From contig NC_052018.1 of NCBI RefSeq assembly GCF_015832195.1, positions 29,044,115 through 29,108,114 on the forward strand: DNA of 64,000 nucleotides, in the 5' to 3' direction. Below the pieces are notes generated by a model. That model saw nothing but the letters and a program-made list of their open reading frames with translations, ran no database searches and was not told the origin of the DNA. The translations under genes and the position numbers were made by a program. Shown here piece by piece: positions 49,492 to 62,713 of the stretch. The DNA comes from Motacilla alba alba. Its lineage: Eukaryota; Chordata; Aves; Passeriformes; Motacillidae. Within the stretch, counting starts at the first letter, position 1. Each line of letters starts with the position of its first letter.

Positions 49492-52400
49492 ACAGTGTGA
49501 TACATCAGTCAAACAGAACTGGCCGTTTTTCAAGAGGCTGATGCAGAAGGAGGCAGATGGCAAGGCTGGCTATGCAGCCTCCTGACTTTTCACATCAGAA
49601 AGTGCACCAAAAACCTCTCACTACATACAACAGAAACTGCACATTTTTTAGGGATTTCATTCCATATGGTAAGAAGTCTAAGAGCATGTTTTACAAAATT
49701 TATAATTTTTGAGCCCAAATGAAGAAGCTTAGACCCCTGAATCCAGATATAAGCCTTAGCATCCTCCTTGACTGAGCTAAGCATAATACAAATCTTGAAC
49801 ACCTTGGTATTTCAATAACTGTGATGCAGAAATTATTTATATAAGCTTTATATCACCTAACTCCTGTTCAATGACGGTCTAGTTACAACTGTAGAAAGCT
49901 TAGGGTAGGCTGCAAACTTACCCAGGAAACACGATAAATCAGTTTACGCTCAATATGCTGCTGACCCAGTTGTGCTGTTATTAATAACCCAGTGGATTCA
50001 GGTTTAGCATTAGCCTGGGTGTTTGCGTATCACACAGCAGTCACAGATGTGCTTTCAGTGTATGGGCAGCAACATTCAGTGCCTCTTTATTTAGAGTTGA
50101 TGCTGCTCTGAGCAGAAAAGACTAGGCATTTTTATTTTCTTATGTATTTCATATTTAGAAATTAAAAGTATGCTGAAATCCAGTATATTTACCTACTGAT
50201 TTGACTGCTTCCTATTAAAACAGAGTTTGTTTCCCAAAAGCAAGATGCCACTCATACATGCAGTTTCTGCTCAATGTCTCTGAAATTATGCATATCAGAC
50301 TGAGCCCAGCAGGAGAGTACAAACTTTTATGCACTGGCTTTAATGTTGATAAAGCACTGAGCAGATGTTTGGCATTTTATTATATGCAAATAAGAATTAA
50401 CTCAGGACTCCCTAAATCATACTAGACACAGACATGACAGGGGGCCCTGCATCTGCCTGCCAGCTAGTGCCACTCTGCATGGCCTGGCTACCTCAGCTGG
50501 GGTCCAGCTGCAGCTACAGAAAGATTCAGGTGTTTGAGGGTGGTTCAGGTGTTTGTGGGCTCAGACAATGTTTATGTCACTAGCACTGGAGGAGACTGAG
50601 GCAGCTGAGCTCAGCCCAGAGTTTACCCAGAAGCAACTCAAAATACATATTCCCTAGATGTATATACAAGAGGCAAAGATCTTTTTTGTTAAAGGTATCA
50701 TTTTCTCAACACACAATAACAGTTGTATAAAACCCTAGGCAGTTCCTCTGTCTCCTTCTTACATGACTATTCAGGGAAAGATTTTTTTTTTTCCCTGGCA
50801 AGTTAATGATAAAGAAAATATGGCTTGGACTTTTCAGTGTAGGGAAGCAATGCATACAGGAAATCTAGCCAAGCAGCCAAAGATCACTCAGACAGGAGTT
50901 CAAGATGTCCAGGATTTCAGATCCAAGGCTATGTAAAGGGGGTTTTGTGTTGCTACCAAAATTATTTGCTACATGGGCCTTTGTGAAAGTGTTGTTATTT
51001 TACCCAGAAACTTGGAGGCAAACTATGAATTAGTCACTGTTAAACTTCAGCTCATACTCTAGAATATCTCTTGGAGATAAGAAGGGAGGAAAGTGTAAGT
51101 GATGCTACAAGGGATGAGAGGTAGGATAGCAGTGCTGCCATCCTGATGCACCTTTGGAGTACCAGTGGTTTAATGTTGGCATATATCTAATGCTGATGAC
51201 TATTTATGATGAAGATTTGGGACAAAAGACACAAAAAGCTAGAGATCTTTTCCATTTAATTAACTACTGAGTCAAAGTTCTTCTCTAGCGATGTATCAGT
51301 GCTCCTGGAAGTGTTGTCCTGAAACTCCTCCTTTGAGATCATCATTCATTTCCATGATGATAAGACATAAATCATCTAATATTGTTTTACACAGGATTAA
51401 ACTGGGACGATCTCTTTTAAAAACAAACAAAAACAAACAATTAAGAGAAAAAACATCCAAGCCCCAAGCTACATCAGGAGAAATGCTCTCAGATGCTTTG
51501 TCTTGTCTCTGTTTCCCATAGTTGCCAGACCAGGTTTAACAAAAGGCCTGCTTCCCCCTTGGAAGCATCAGGAGTGTGCCTTCCCTTGGGCTATACAGGG
51601 GATATGGAAATCTCTGCTGGCAATCAGCAGATGGAGACATGCACTGATAGCCGACTCCCAGTTCCTCAAGCGTTAGCTCGAGGCTCTGGTGCATCTCTGG
51701 GTAAGGCACCAGAAGCAGTTTGTATGAGCAAACTTTATTACCCTCTCTCAAAAAAGTGTCATAGGGCTCACTTGTGCAATCCAACCCCTTCCGTGTGCTG
51801 AGGGAGGAATCCAGAGAGGTACCCAGCTGAATATGTGCTTGGGGAGCTGTGATTCATTTCTAGCCGGGTCTCAAACAGTGCAATGCTGTAATCTTTTCTA
51901 CTTTTTTAGAAACATCTTTCTTTGCAAGGAAAGCACAAGGGGCCTCACTAAGAGAAATTCAATTACAGGTAAGATAGGCATGACTACCAACCCTAGCACT
52001 CCCACTGAAGTGTTTTGTCCATTAATTACAATTGTAAGATAAAGTAAGAGCCATTTATCTGGTTTTGAGAAAATTGCCTCTTAAGCTGCATTGGACCATC
52101 CTGTGGCACAGAGTTACTCCAATTAACTATGCTACAGGACTGATCCTCTTGTTTGTTCTTCACTGGTGTCATTTTATAGCACATTACTTCTTATGAGGAA
52201 CAGTTAATAACTAACCAATTCAGCTTCCTCCCTCAACTATATAAGTTACTGCGATTGGCCCCACAGTTGCCTCTTTTTTCAGGATTACAAACCCCTGCTC
52301 AGTTAGTTCCCATGTAGAAATCCTTCTCTGATTTCAACTATCCCTGTGTCCTTTACAGCTTTTTCAAGTCTGCTAAAGTTCTTAAACGAGTTCAGTAAAT

Positions 52401-55333
52401 CCATAACTCATTAGAGTATTCTGTTTGTTTCATGTAGAAAAAGGAAAAACTCAATGAGGAAGCTTCTAAAATTCCTTTTTATTCAGTAGGAGAAAACAAA
52501 AACTCAGAAATACTTATACTTTTATTATTTTATCTCACTGTTTAATGGAAAAGGCATCACCATCTCTTTGAGCAAGAAATGGGCAGCCTCTCTTAAGTAA
52601 TTATCTTGATGAGTACACTGAAATATTTTTTTTTTCTGCTGCTTCTTCTCCCTGGTGACATGAAGGCTGACTTTCTTTCCTAAGTTGCACTGTTGCACCA
52701 AGACTGACAGAGAGATTGCTACAGCCCACTGACTAGGTGACAGTCCAAAACTGAGCAAGGACTGTGTGAATCCTTTCAGATGGAGTAGTAGCTTTTTCCC
52801 ACACCCTGGAAGTGTGCTGAATTCTCAGCTTTTATTTCAATTTTGGTGAACCTCCTTCCTCTAGCTGTGTGTTCAGAGTGATGCCCATCACTTCCTAACT
52901 CTTCTTGAAAACATAGAATGGGCATCTAAGACAGGGAAGGGCTCGGGATCTGCTACTGGTGTCTGCTCATCCCTGTGACTTAAGGTCCTCAATAGAGATG
53001 GGATTTAAGGAACAGCTCTAGTCTCAGTGTTTGTTTTCTTGTTGATTATCTTGGGCAGCTATTGGGAAGTCCAGCTGGAGATGTTTACTTTGTATGCACT
53101 GTACAAGCAGATAATGTGCCTTGTTTAACCTATGGAGGCAAGTGTAGGAAACAGGCACCTAAACCTTACATAATGCAATGCTGACCATCAAAAAATTCAA
53201 GTCCTTTTGTGGATCAAATCCTTAAGAATTGAAATACTTTAAAAATCTGGTTCTCAGAATCCAGTTTTAAGAACAGAAAAAAAATAGTGTTTATTCCTAT
53301 TACCACTTGAATGATTTCTTGAATTATGTCCCTAAATTATTGATTCAGGAAATTGCAAAAAAAACAAACAAACCAAAAAAACCCAAAAAAACCCACACCC
53401 AAACTGGATTTGATTAGTGTGTATGTATGTAGATGTTCAACTTCTTATTTGGTGTCTCCTTGGACCCAACCACTTTCTTTAATGCTCTTTTCAAGAGCTA
53501 TGTATTAGAAAAATATTTCCAGAGCTCTTTTTAGTAAATAGGTTCCTAAATGAAGCAAGAATTATATATTTGTAAAGACAGATAGGTAGACTCCTTCTGT
53601 CTAATTTAGAATTCTAACCAAAACATCATCCTATCAATATTTAAGACACAGAACTCTGCAGGGCAATCTAATTCTGTCTATTGTAGCTATCCAAGTTATT
53701 TTTGCAACCTGCAGAAAAAGAGAAGCACCTCTGAAGCCCAGCTAGACTCAGCCAGTTCCCTAAGTACAGATTGATTGCACAAAGAATTTAAAAGCCTCAT
53801 GAGGGCAATAAAATTCTTCTAAATTAAGCACCAGATTTAGTAGGATTTAGACATCAACTTGTGAGCTAAAGTCTAAACTCCCATTATAATCACTGAAGAA
53901 TAGGTCAATACAGTCAATGGTGTCTAAAAGCCAGTTCAGCTTTACTAGAAGAAGGATGCAGTTAATATGAGATGGCCCACATTTTGTGAAACATTTACAT
54001 GGGGACTGCACACTGACATGAAAACTTCACCCCACATCTAAAATGATGATAGTTGTAACATGGGAATCCCACTCCAGGGGGAGATTTTCTCAGATGCTCC
54101 AGGATATCCTGCTTCCAGCTATTAATTCAGGAAGGCATGGGATTATGGGTGCCATGTCAGATCTCCCAACTTCCTGTGAATGTCAGAGCTACCCTCACTA
54201 TCACACAGTGCCACTATTTAATCAGAATCCAACTTGCCTGCCCCTTGTTTGAACATTCGTCTCAGTTCAAGTAGAGAATTCACTTTCTCTATAATTTTAT
54301 TGTTACACCTCTAAATCCTGGATGTGTATTATCCAGATTCTCATCCTCCTGAGAGGTGAAGGCCCACAGCCCAGGACAATTTAAGCTGCCAAGTATCAGT
54401 AGACTGTAAAAAAAGCACATTCTGGAAGATTAAATATGGGTCAGGCAGGCATGACAGAGTTATTGGGCCAGGGAAATTACAGTGTTATGCTTTGAGCTGA
54501 TGTTAGATTTCAGCCCCAAATGGTGTGCTAGAATATGAATGCTTGCCTGGCACTGTAGTCTTGATTTTTCACTCCATGAGAATCTCCTAACAATTGGGCA
54601 ACAATCAAGCTACAGTTTTTTTGGACTATAGCCCTCCAATGCTCTTATTTCTGTTTACAGAGAGGCCAGACTGGAGGCGATGACAAGTGTGTTTAACAGG
54701 GATACTGTGTGATGCCTTCCTGAAACCCAGAAGGTGGTGGTTCAAACCTTTCTCAGAGGAGTAGGATGGGGAAGCTTTCCAGCTTCCTCATACTGTCTTC
54801 TGACCAGCAAATAATTATGCAAAGAAGGAAAGAAAATCCCCCCCTCAGAGCAGATAAAGCCACTAGCAGTTAGTGGGTAGACTCAGGCCATGCCATCTGA
54901 GAAAAATTACACACTATAATTGACACAAAAACATAAGGATGGTTTCTCAGTGGCTCCCTAACCAATTAGTTTAAAACCAACCAGTTCTCAAGGGAGGTTA
55001 CACAGAAGTAGAAAGGAAAATCTCTTATACCATAAAAAACCCTCCAATTATCATGGCATGAGAAAGGAGGGAATAGTGTTTTGTATTACAGTCCAACCCT
55101 AATCTGTGCCACAAATGGTGACTTTCACGTTTTGTATGGAAAATATATTTTAAAAAATCATTATCTCTCAACTAAGAAAATAAGAGAATATTATAAACTT
55201 TTAAAACATGCTTAATTCTTGGTCTGAAATAACTGTACATAATTTCATCATACGTAATTTCAAGAAAAAAAAAGGTTCCAAATCATCTGTTTCAGCACCA
55301 TGTTATATAACATGATGGCAATCTTTTGGGGAC

Positions 55334-55914
55334 TGTGCTGGTTTTGGCTGGGGTAGAGTTAACTTTCTTCACAGTGGCTGGCATGAGTCTGTGTTTTGGA
55401 TTTGTGCTGAAAACAGGGTTGATTAATTATAGAGATGTTTTTGTTATTGCTGAGCAGGGCTTACACAGAGCCAAGGCCTTTTCTGCTTTTCGTACTGCCA
55501 GCCTGCTGAGGAAGCTGGGGCTGCGTGGGAGTTTGGGAAGAGACACAGCCCAGACAGGTGACCCAAACTGACCTAAGGGATATTCCAGACTATGTGGCAT
55601 CATGGTCAATGTGTACAGTGGGTGGGAGAAGGAGGAAGGTGGGAGTGAGGGTGTTTGTTTCCCCAAGTCACAGTTATGTGTGATGGGGCCCTGCTCTCCT
55701 GGAGATGGCTGAACACCTGCCTGCCCACGGGAAGCAGTGAATTAATTCCTGGTTTTGCTTCACTCATGTGCATGGCTTTTGCCTTAAATTGTTTTTATCT
55801 CAATCCATGATTTTTGTAGCTTTACCCTTCCAACTGTCTCCTGGATCCTACTGGTGGAGGAGAGAGTGAGCAGCTGTGCAGTGCTTGGCAGCTGGCTGGT
55901 GTTAAACCACAACA
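55334..55914 (+). mobile_element. Solo LTR of an endogenous retrovirus (ERVL-like, 5-bp TSD)
   Basis: A 581-bp element flanked by the perfect 5-bp duplication GGGAC (55329-55333 and 55915-55919). It starts TGTGCTGGTTTTGGCTGG and ends gttaaaccacaaca. I recognise it from memory as a widespread bird LTR (ttttggatttgtgctgaaaa, ggagatggctgaacacctgc). The 5-bp duplication suits ERVL-type elements. Plus orientation is inferred from the A/T-rich ttgtttttatctcaatcc region toward its 3' end. No gag, pol or env sequence adjoins it. Confidence 0.85.
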
Positions 55915-57096
55915 GGGACAATTATCCAGGCAATTAAAAGGTATTACAATGTGTACATATATTCAAAGCGAAGAGACTAACTTTGACCTGAAATTTTTAT
56001 TTTTTTGAAAAAGCTCATTACAAAGATGTGTATGAAATTAAAAGAAGATTTTAAATTTGTTTTTTGTTTACTTTACAATGGTCACCTAATGCCCTATGTT
56101 CCTCTTAAACTGTGATAGTAGTAAAGAAATTAATTAATTTTGGTAACGGAAGTAAAGCTCATTCTTTTCACAGCAATTAATATTTACATAGCAAGACATC
56201 CCTTATTTTAATAAAGAACCCTCTTTGAGGATGACAGCCTTCAAAGTATGCATCAGGACTTCTTAAGAACTCAATGCAAAAAGTCTCCAAAAGTTTGAAA
56301 GAAAACATCCATTATTCATCTGGTTTGGAATGAGTTCCCAAGAGAGGATCCAGGTTTTGCATCTAAATAGGAGGTTAAGACCTCTGTTAGACAATCATTT
56401 CTTCCGTTTTCAGTACACCTAAAATCACAAAGCACTGGAGAACTTTGGAAACTTCAATGATCTGAAGACACCACAGAGTTTACAATAGATATGGAAATCA
56501 ACAGCACATTTTGTATGAGTTATTAGCCAGTAAGTGTTGACTACAAAACCCTGGGTTCTTAGGTAATTTTTTATGTTTTTATCATTTTGAAATTTTGTGT
56601 TCAGAATGTTTTCTTCCAGTCTTGGCCAGCTGTATGGCATTGTATTAGCAGGCAAGGACATAAGCAGATAACCTTTTGGAGAGGGGTAATTTTGTAAAGC
56701 TAGTGCTTAGAGAATTTTTTCCTGAAGCTATGTTGTCTGATTTTGAATAATTTGTGATAAAAAGCATCAACCAAAGGTTTATTATTGAAAAAAAAAAAAG
56801 CCCAGGATCCTGGTGTACATCTCTTCTGAACAGTGCTTTTGGCCCATCGTCCTACCTCTCTGCATGGCAGCCCAGCTTGAACATACCAACTACTTGTCCC
56901 AGTTTGATGTCAACCTGATAATAATGCATTACCTTGCACATTGGACAAATTGGACAGGTCTCAAAAGAGACCCCTGCAGTGCCGCATTTATAATCTACCT
57001 CTAAACACACAAACTCTCTGAGTTCAACAATTATATACCCACCTGGCTTCCTATCTATTTACTACCATCCTCTTGGCATTTTAACTTGGGTACAAT

Positions 57097-57205
57097 TATA
57101 GAATCATAGAATGTCCTGGTCAGGAAGGCACCATAAAATCATCTAGTTCCAACACCCCTGCCTTGAGCAGGGTCACCTTCCACTGGACCAGATTGCTCAA
57201 ATCTA
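57097..57205 (-). mobile_element. CR1 LINE terminal fragment
   Basis: About 110 bp: tatagaatcatagaatgtcc, then catctagttccaacacccct and gcagggtcaccttccactgg. This is the reverse complement of the last part of a CR1 element. It lies 115 bp before the 1.35 kb LTR. Confidence 0.85.
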
Positions 57206-57657
57206 ATCACTACCAAAAATGAGACAAAACCCTTCAGCTCCTATAGCAGTCACATTTTCAAACCATTTCGCTTCTGCAAGGATGGCTCCTGAGATAATAT
57301 TTGGAATTCAACAGGCTGCATGTCGTGGTTTGAGAGGAAATGAGTTTTTGGGAGGTGGTAGTGGTCAAACCAATAGGTGCCCAGATGTGGATATTGGCAC
57401 CTGGTTTGACCATTGAGGATATGGATCCGCCTCTGAGAACACAGGGGTTAAAAGCGATAGCTCCCAGGGGGGATCTTCCTCTCTTGGTTCCGGTGGATGG
57501 AGGAGTTCAGACCTCCCCTGCCCAGCTTCGGGCTGGGTGGGGGAGGGGAAAACCACGCGGCCGAGCGAGGTGGGCCCGGAGCCTTGGGCAGAGACGGAAG
57601 AGACGGAAGGGTGGAAGAACTCGGAGAGGTAGTGGGCAGCCCCCCCTTTCTCAAAAG

Positions 57658-57681
57658 GAGAGAGAGAGAGAGAGAGAGAGG
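57658..57681 (+). repeat. (GA)n microsatellite
   Basis: About twelve GA units inside the long LTR. Confidence 0.9.
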
Positions 57682-57682
57682 T

Positions 57683-57715
57683 GCCAGTGCTATCTTGAAA
57701 TTCGATAGCACTGGC
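57683..57715. repeat. 12-bp hairpin inside the 1.35 kb LTR
   Basis: GCCAGTGCTATC (57683-57694) and GATAGCACTGGC (57704-57715) are perfect complements around a 9-nt loop, directly after a GA microsatellite. Confidence 0.85.
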
Positions 57716-58373
57716 CTGGCCAAGGAGGAGAAGGGGGGGGGGGCCGACGAGGGGAAGAGTGCCCGTCTTCCCCCCCGTCGTGTGGGAGTTCGAGATAAGC
57801 TGAGACTGTGATTTTAACCCTTCTGTGAGACGATGGAAAACCTGGCAAATGTTGATCCTCCGGGAGCTGAGAGAGAGGAGAGAGACGGATAAGAAGGAAT
57901 GCGCAAGTGTGATCCAGAGTGGTGCAAGTGAAGAAAGACTGGGAGAAGCTGAGAGAATCCTAGGTGGAGGAGATGATGGAGTGGCTTTTGGCTGGACTTT
58001 TCTTGTATTAGCCATGGATAGAACCTTTCCTGTAATACAGAGACTGCATTTTAGGGGGAGGCTGCGCCAAAGGAGTGATGTGTGCGGAGACAACAGGTGA
58101 TGAAGAGATGGTGAGACCCCTCGGCCCCAGGGGGTGAAATATTGGGGGGGACTGGTGTCCCAAAATGAGGTGAGAGAGACTGTCGTTCTCTTGTGGAACT
58201 GGGCAAGGCGTCCTTGAAAGGGGAAACCCTAAGAGCAGCTCTGGTCCATGTGCAGTGGTGAGAGCACTGAACATGGAAGGAAGAAGTCACGACGTGTAGT
58301 TGCTGAGTGATGGGGATTTACCTGTGGTGGCACAAGGAGGGCTCCTTCTCTCCATAATGAAATGAGAAGTGAT

Positions 58374-58428
58374 TATCTGAAGGGTGGAGATGGACTGAGT
58401 TGATTATCTGAAGGGTGATGGACTGGAT
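58374..58428 (+). repeat. Short tandem duplication inside LTR
   Basis: tgattatctgaagggtg occurs twice about 30 bp apart, each followed by a gatggact segment. Confidence 0.7.
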
Positions 58429-61400
58429 TAAGATCTAAGGTTCTGTAATATTCTGTAAGAATTGAGTGGGGGGAGGAGAAATGTTTTAAAAGGTTTTCCA
58501 TTCTGCTCTGTGTGTTAATTTTATTGTAATTGTGTAATAATAAAGTTTTTTTTCTTTTGTTGCAAGTGGAGGCCTGCTTTGCTCTGTCTCTGATCACATC
58601 TCACAGCAGACACCAGGGAAGATGGGTTTTCATGGGGGCACTGGCATTGGGCCAGCGTCAAACCATGACACTGCAGCACACACATTGCTTGAAGACCCAC
58701 TGAACAGGTGAAAATATTGAGCAAGCAAGATTATTTGAGGACATCTGCCTAATTGCAAATATGTATTTCAGATAACGAAATAGTTGCTACCATACCAGCT
58801 GTTCTATCAGGAAATGCTTGTCAGCTTTGAGTCTACATTCAACTTTATCACACAGACCAAAGACAACAGAGTGTATTTATCTCCTTTAATCACTGTATTT
58901 TGACTACTTGTGACCTGTACTGTGACTTAGATATTGATTCTAGTCTTTTATAGGGTAAATATTGATACAGATATAACTTTTATCAAATTTCCAGGTTTTC
59001 CACCCAAGATAGATGACTGAGTTTAGCATTCATTACACTGTTGACTAAGAAAGATATATTTTTTATATTTTTGAAAGTGAATACTAATAAATTCTCCATT
59101 CTTCCAAAATATCTCTTTCAAAATATGCTAACCACTTATTAAAATATAATGGTAAAAAACCCTGTATGAATAATATTTCAGGATGGTAATATATCCGTTT
59201 TCAAATATGTGCAATTAATATTTTTGAATCTTATTTTTACACAATAACTGTGTTATACCATATTGATATTAGCAGTTTGATTGCTGTGGGAAATGCCAAG
59301 GCTGAGCAGGGAAAGTTTTTGCTCAAAGTCCCCAGAGCTTGTTCCAGGACGGAGCAGGTGTGCGCTTCAGGTGATGCCCTGTCCACCACTCCATCAAACC
59401 TCTGTAAGTCTAAGGCATGGGAACATGCTGGCTGCTCAGCCTTCCTTTCCCTTGTCTGACAGCAGAGGACAGCACACAGTGTCCTTTTGTATTCCAGCAG
59501 GTTGCCAGGCCCAGGCAGCTAAGGAAGGCCAAGGCAGAAGCGGTGTCACACGGAAGGGATGGCCCAGCAGCAACAGACCTGTCAGTCACCAGGAGGTTGA
59601 TTGTTCATTTTTCCAGAAACTGATTCTTTCTCCCAGCTCCTGAGAAGCTGTACACTGCCACCCATACTGAAACTCCACTAGGAATACAGCCAGATGTGTG
59701 CCCAGGAGGTGCTTGTCAACATGTCCTTCTCCACCTGTACTGAAGTTCTTTCGTCACCAGATTGAAATTCCTGTCCTTAGTGCGGGGACAGGCCTAAATC
59801 CATCTCCTCCTTCTGCTGGCCTGTGTAGAAGTGAGGCAATTAGCAACACTTAGATGAGAGAAGAGAAAAAAATCCCAGCACCAGCACATCCTCCCATTGT
59901 GCACTCCCATTCTTCTGACCCTGAGGGAAGATGGCTGGGTACCCTTGCTGCACTCCAGCATGAGGATCCTGTTAGCACTAGTCCTTATTATAAAGCATGA
60001 GAGAAGTGAAGGCTCTAATCCTCCATCCTTCTTTGAGGCCTAAAACTGCTGAAGGATTCACATTACCCTCTGCCTGGCACTCTCTGGGATGTGCAGCACA
60101 CATCTGGGATGTGCAGGAGCAAATTGATGGTTCTACCTCTGCCACTGACCTTCCTGCCATACCTTCTTGACAGCAGTACTGATTGTCTAGATGTAAGAAA
60201 GATGGGAAAACAAAGTGAACTGTCTCAGCCATTTAGTGGAAAAAAGGAGTCAAATATCGCATCCTTCTTTTTAAAGAATTAAGAATGATGGAATCACTAA
60301 GAGCTTTGTTGTGGACTCTTATTTGCTGGCCTGCTGCCTGAAGAAAAGTATTGAAAAGATTAAGGGGTCTACAAGAGAAAAAGGAGAGTCTAAAATAGAT
60401 TGAAGACAGGAAGACTTAAGTAAGGCTGCTTGAATGGCATTTTTATCTCAAGAGCCTCTCCAAAAACCTTTAGCAGCTCAGGTCATCAAAGGAATTTCAC
60501 AATGATCAGAAACCAAATTATTACAATTCACTGATTTCCCGGTTCAAGAAGTGACTATTGCAAAGTTTACTAGCATTTCAAAGGGATGCCTCATCTCAGC
60601 AGCTGTTTTTTGTGTCCCAGATGTCTATCTGCCCTCTCTGTGAACCGACACACAGTGGTGTGCTAGTTAGTTCCACTTCTACTTCAAAGCTCATAAAATC
60701 ACCCCACAGTTCTCCCCAGGATGTGAATGTTTATGAAACAGCAGTCAGCAACCCTGACTGCAACAAGCAGCACCTACTTTTGAAGCCAGCAGGCTTTTTA
60801 GCTTCATGCTACACATCCACAGCATCAGAGTCAAATATGAAAACTGAATTAACCTGCATGAGAAAAAGAAGCCAGAGAGTTCTTCTTGCCAGGGAATGCC
60901 TCAGCTTTATTGCAGCCTCGTTGTCATCTGTGTCACCATAGATGGGCACACACAAGAAAAATGTATGCCCTATTGCCTAAGGCATTCTGGACAGGCAGGA
61001 AGGCTGGTGAACAGTTTGTTTTGGTGACAGCTGGAGGGGCCTAGAGGGCTGTCAGCTCTAATACAGTTCAGATTGAGGATTAATTCCCACATGCAAGATG
61101 CAGGTATAAGCATCAAAATTTGGAACCTATTTAATCAGGGGAGCAGCAGTGCCTGCTCTGGTCAGCAGGGGTTGTGTAATTTGCTGTGGTACTCTCTGAA
61201 ATACACAGGATAAGGATTTTCACTTCAGCAGAGTATTCTTGTAGATGCATAAGCTGACTGTTTCAAGTTCCTGAGTATTGGAAAAGCCTTCTTTTTTACA
61301 GAAGAACCACAACAATTTTGCTCAAGAAAACCAGAAAGATTGCAAATGAAATTACTTGAACTGCAGGTAGATCACCTTACCTGAGGAGATAAGCAAATTA

Positions 61401-62318
61401 GGACAGGTTTTGTTTTTCATAATACCAGATAAATCTGGAATAGATCCATAGGTCTCATCAGAGCTGTCTTTTATTTGTACAAGTGTAAGCAAAGCAAGAA
61501 AAGTCTTGTTAGCTCTTTTCCCATATAGGATAAACAGAGATTTGCACATTTGATATGCATGTAAAGTGATTAAGTTTATTCTATCAATCTCTCTTTATGT
61601 GTAGTACTCTCACATAAATCGGGAAAATACATCTATACATTTGCTTCCTTTTTCCTGTTTTAAAGGAAGACTCTGGCAAGGACAATCCATTGGCAAGAGG
61701 CAGAAGTTGAACTCAAGCTATCATTATTGATGTCCCAAATACCATATGGAACTTTCTAGAAACATTGAGAATTTCAGTTCTGTTTGGAACTTTTAGAAAA
61801 GCTTCCCTTTCGGGCAGCATAAAAAAAAATTTATATTACCTGCTGTTAGGGTTCTGACAATTTTAACAACTAGTCATTAGATTTTCATAATTGCAGCGTT
61901 TCCTAGATACATTATGTCACAGATACACATCTGTGTAATCTTTTATTGTATGCATTCAGTCTTTAAAATCCAGAAGTGGAAAAATAGCACCTCCTGCCTA
62001 GCAAAGCTATTCTTTTAAGTGCCAAGCATTCGGCTTTTCGAGACAAGTGAACCTGTAGTGAGCAAGAACAATTTTATGTGGAGAGTCTGATCCTGAATAC
62101 AGTCACTCAGACCTCAACTGGTTAGATTTTCGAGCTCAGAGAAAAGGCAGACAAAACCCAGCTTTTCACCTGAACTCTACATTTGAGACATCTTTCTTTG
62201 AGTCAAACTTGCTATATGCCAGATTTGGATGATTTTAGCTCAAGCTGAGGTTCTCCTTGAGAGGCTGGATCAGTGCATGTGTAATCTGAAAAGCTGGAAG
62301 GGAGCATGTAAAGGGCTC

Positions 62319-62713
62319 TGATGCGGTGGTCTTCAGGGCAGTTAGGACTTGGTGAAGGGAAGGAGAGATCTTGACTTCATTTCAGAAGGTTGGTTTACTA
62401 TATTATGATATATACATTAAAAAGACCACACTATAACTATACTACAAAGAGCAGAGAGAAAGATTCATCAGAAGACGAGACAGGAATAGAAAGGAATGAA
62501 TAACAAAGTTCTGTGACTCCCAGAGAGTCCGAGAGCTGCTGCTTTCTTGATTGGCCACCAAGTAAAAACATCTCACTTTGACCAATCAAGAAAGCACCTG
62601 CTCCATTCCACAGTAGCAGATAACAAATTGTTTACATTTGAAGCTGAGGCCCTTCAGCTTCTCAGGAGAAGAAAATCCTAGCAAAAGGATTTTCATAAAA
62701 TATCATAACTACA
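62319..62713 (-). mobile_element. Solo LTR, same family as 20420-20804 (6-bp TSD)
   Basis: A 395-bp element flanked by the perfect 6-bp duplication GGGCTC (62313-62318 and 62714-62719). It starts TG and ends CA on the plus strand. It shares with the 20420 copy the segments ttcagaagg, cattccacag, cagcttctcaggaga, aaaatccta and aaaaggattttcataaaa, in the same order. It is oriented minus by homology. The poly(A) signal is degraded in this copy (tttact where the first copy has TTTATT). It has a 15-bp perfect inverted repeat at 62540-62596. Confidence 0.85.
62540..62596. repeat. Inverted repeat around paired CCAAT boxes in second LTR
   Basis: TGCTTTCTTGATTGG (62540-62554) and CCAATCAAGAAAGCA (62582-62596) are perfect 15-bp complements with the same 27-nt loop as in the other copy. 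Confidence 0.85.

Larger units (their letters stand above)
57321..58670 (+). mobile_element. Long solo LTR (1350 bp) with 5-bp TSD
   Basis: Flanked by the perfect duplication CTGCA (57316-57320 and 58671-58675). It starts TGTCGTGGTTTGA and ends TCAAACCATGACA, near-perfect 13-bp terminal inverted repeats (one mismatch) with TG and CA ends. AATAAA at 58539-58544 followed by a T-rich stretch, 126 nt before the end, fits a U3-R-U5 order on the plus strand. It is GC- and purine-rich, with a GA microsatellite (57658-57680) and a 12-bp hairpin (57683-57715). No viral gene is recognised. It could also be a non-autonomous LTR element with a short internal part. ERVL-like is inferred from the 5-bp duplication. 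Confidence 0.8.

Noticed and set aside
54715..54765. Possible tRNA-like piece (ggtggttcaaacc)
   Set aside because: Only a T-arm-like string is present. No acceptor stem, anticodon arm or D arm could be found.
57365..58093. 242-codon open frame on the minus strand
   Set aside because: It lies wholly inside the purine-rich LTR. Its Ser/Leu/Pro-rich product is what the complement of GA-rich DNA gives, and no viral or cellular domain is recognised.
59281..60282. GC-richer island with several overlapping open frames
   Set aside because: The frames overlap on both strands, with no known motif, no splice consensus and no CpG-island character.
60558..60941. 127-codon open frame
   Set aside because: No recognised domain, no splice or promoter context, and Ser/Cys-rich composition typical of chance frames.
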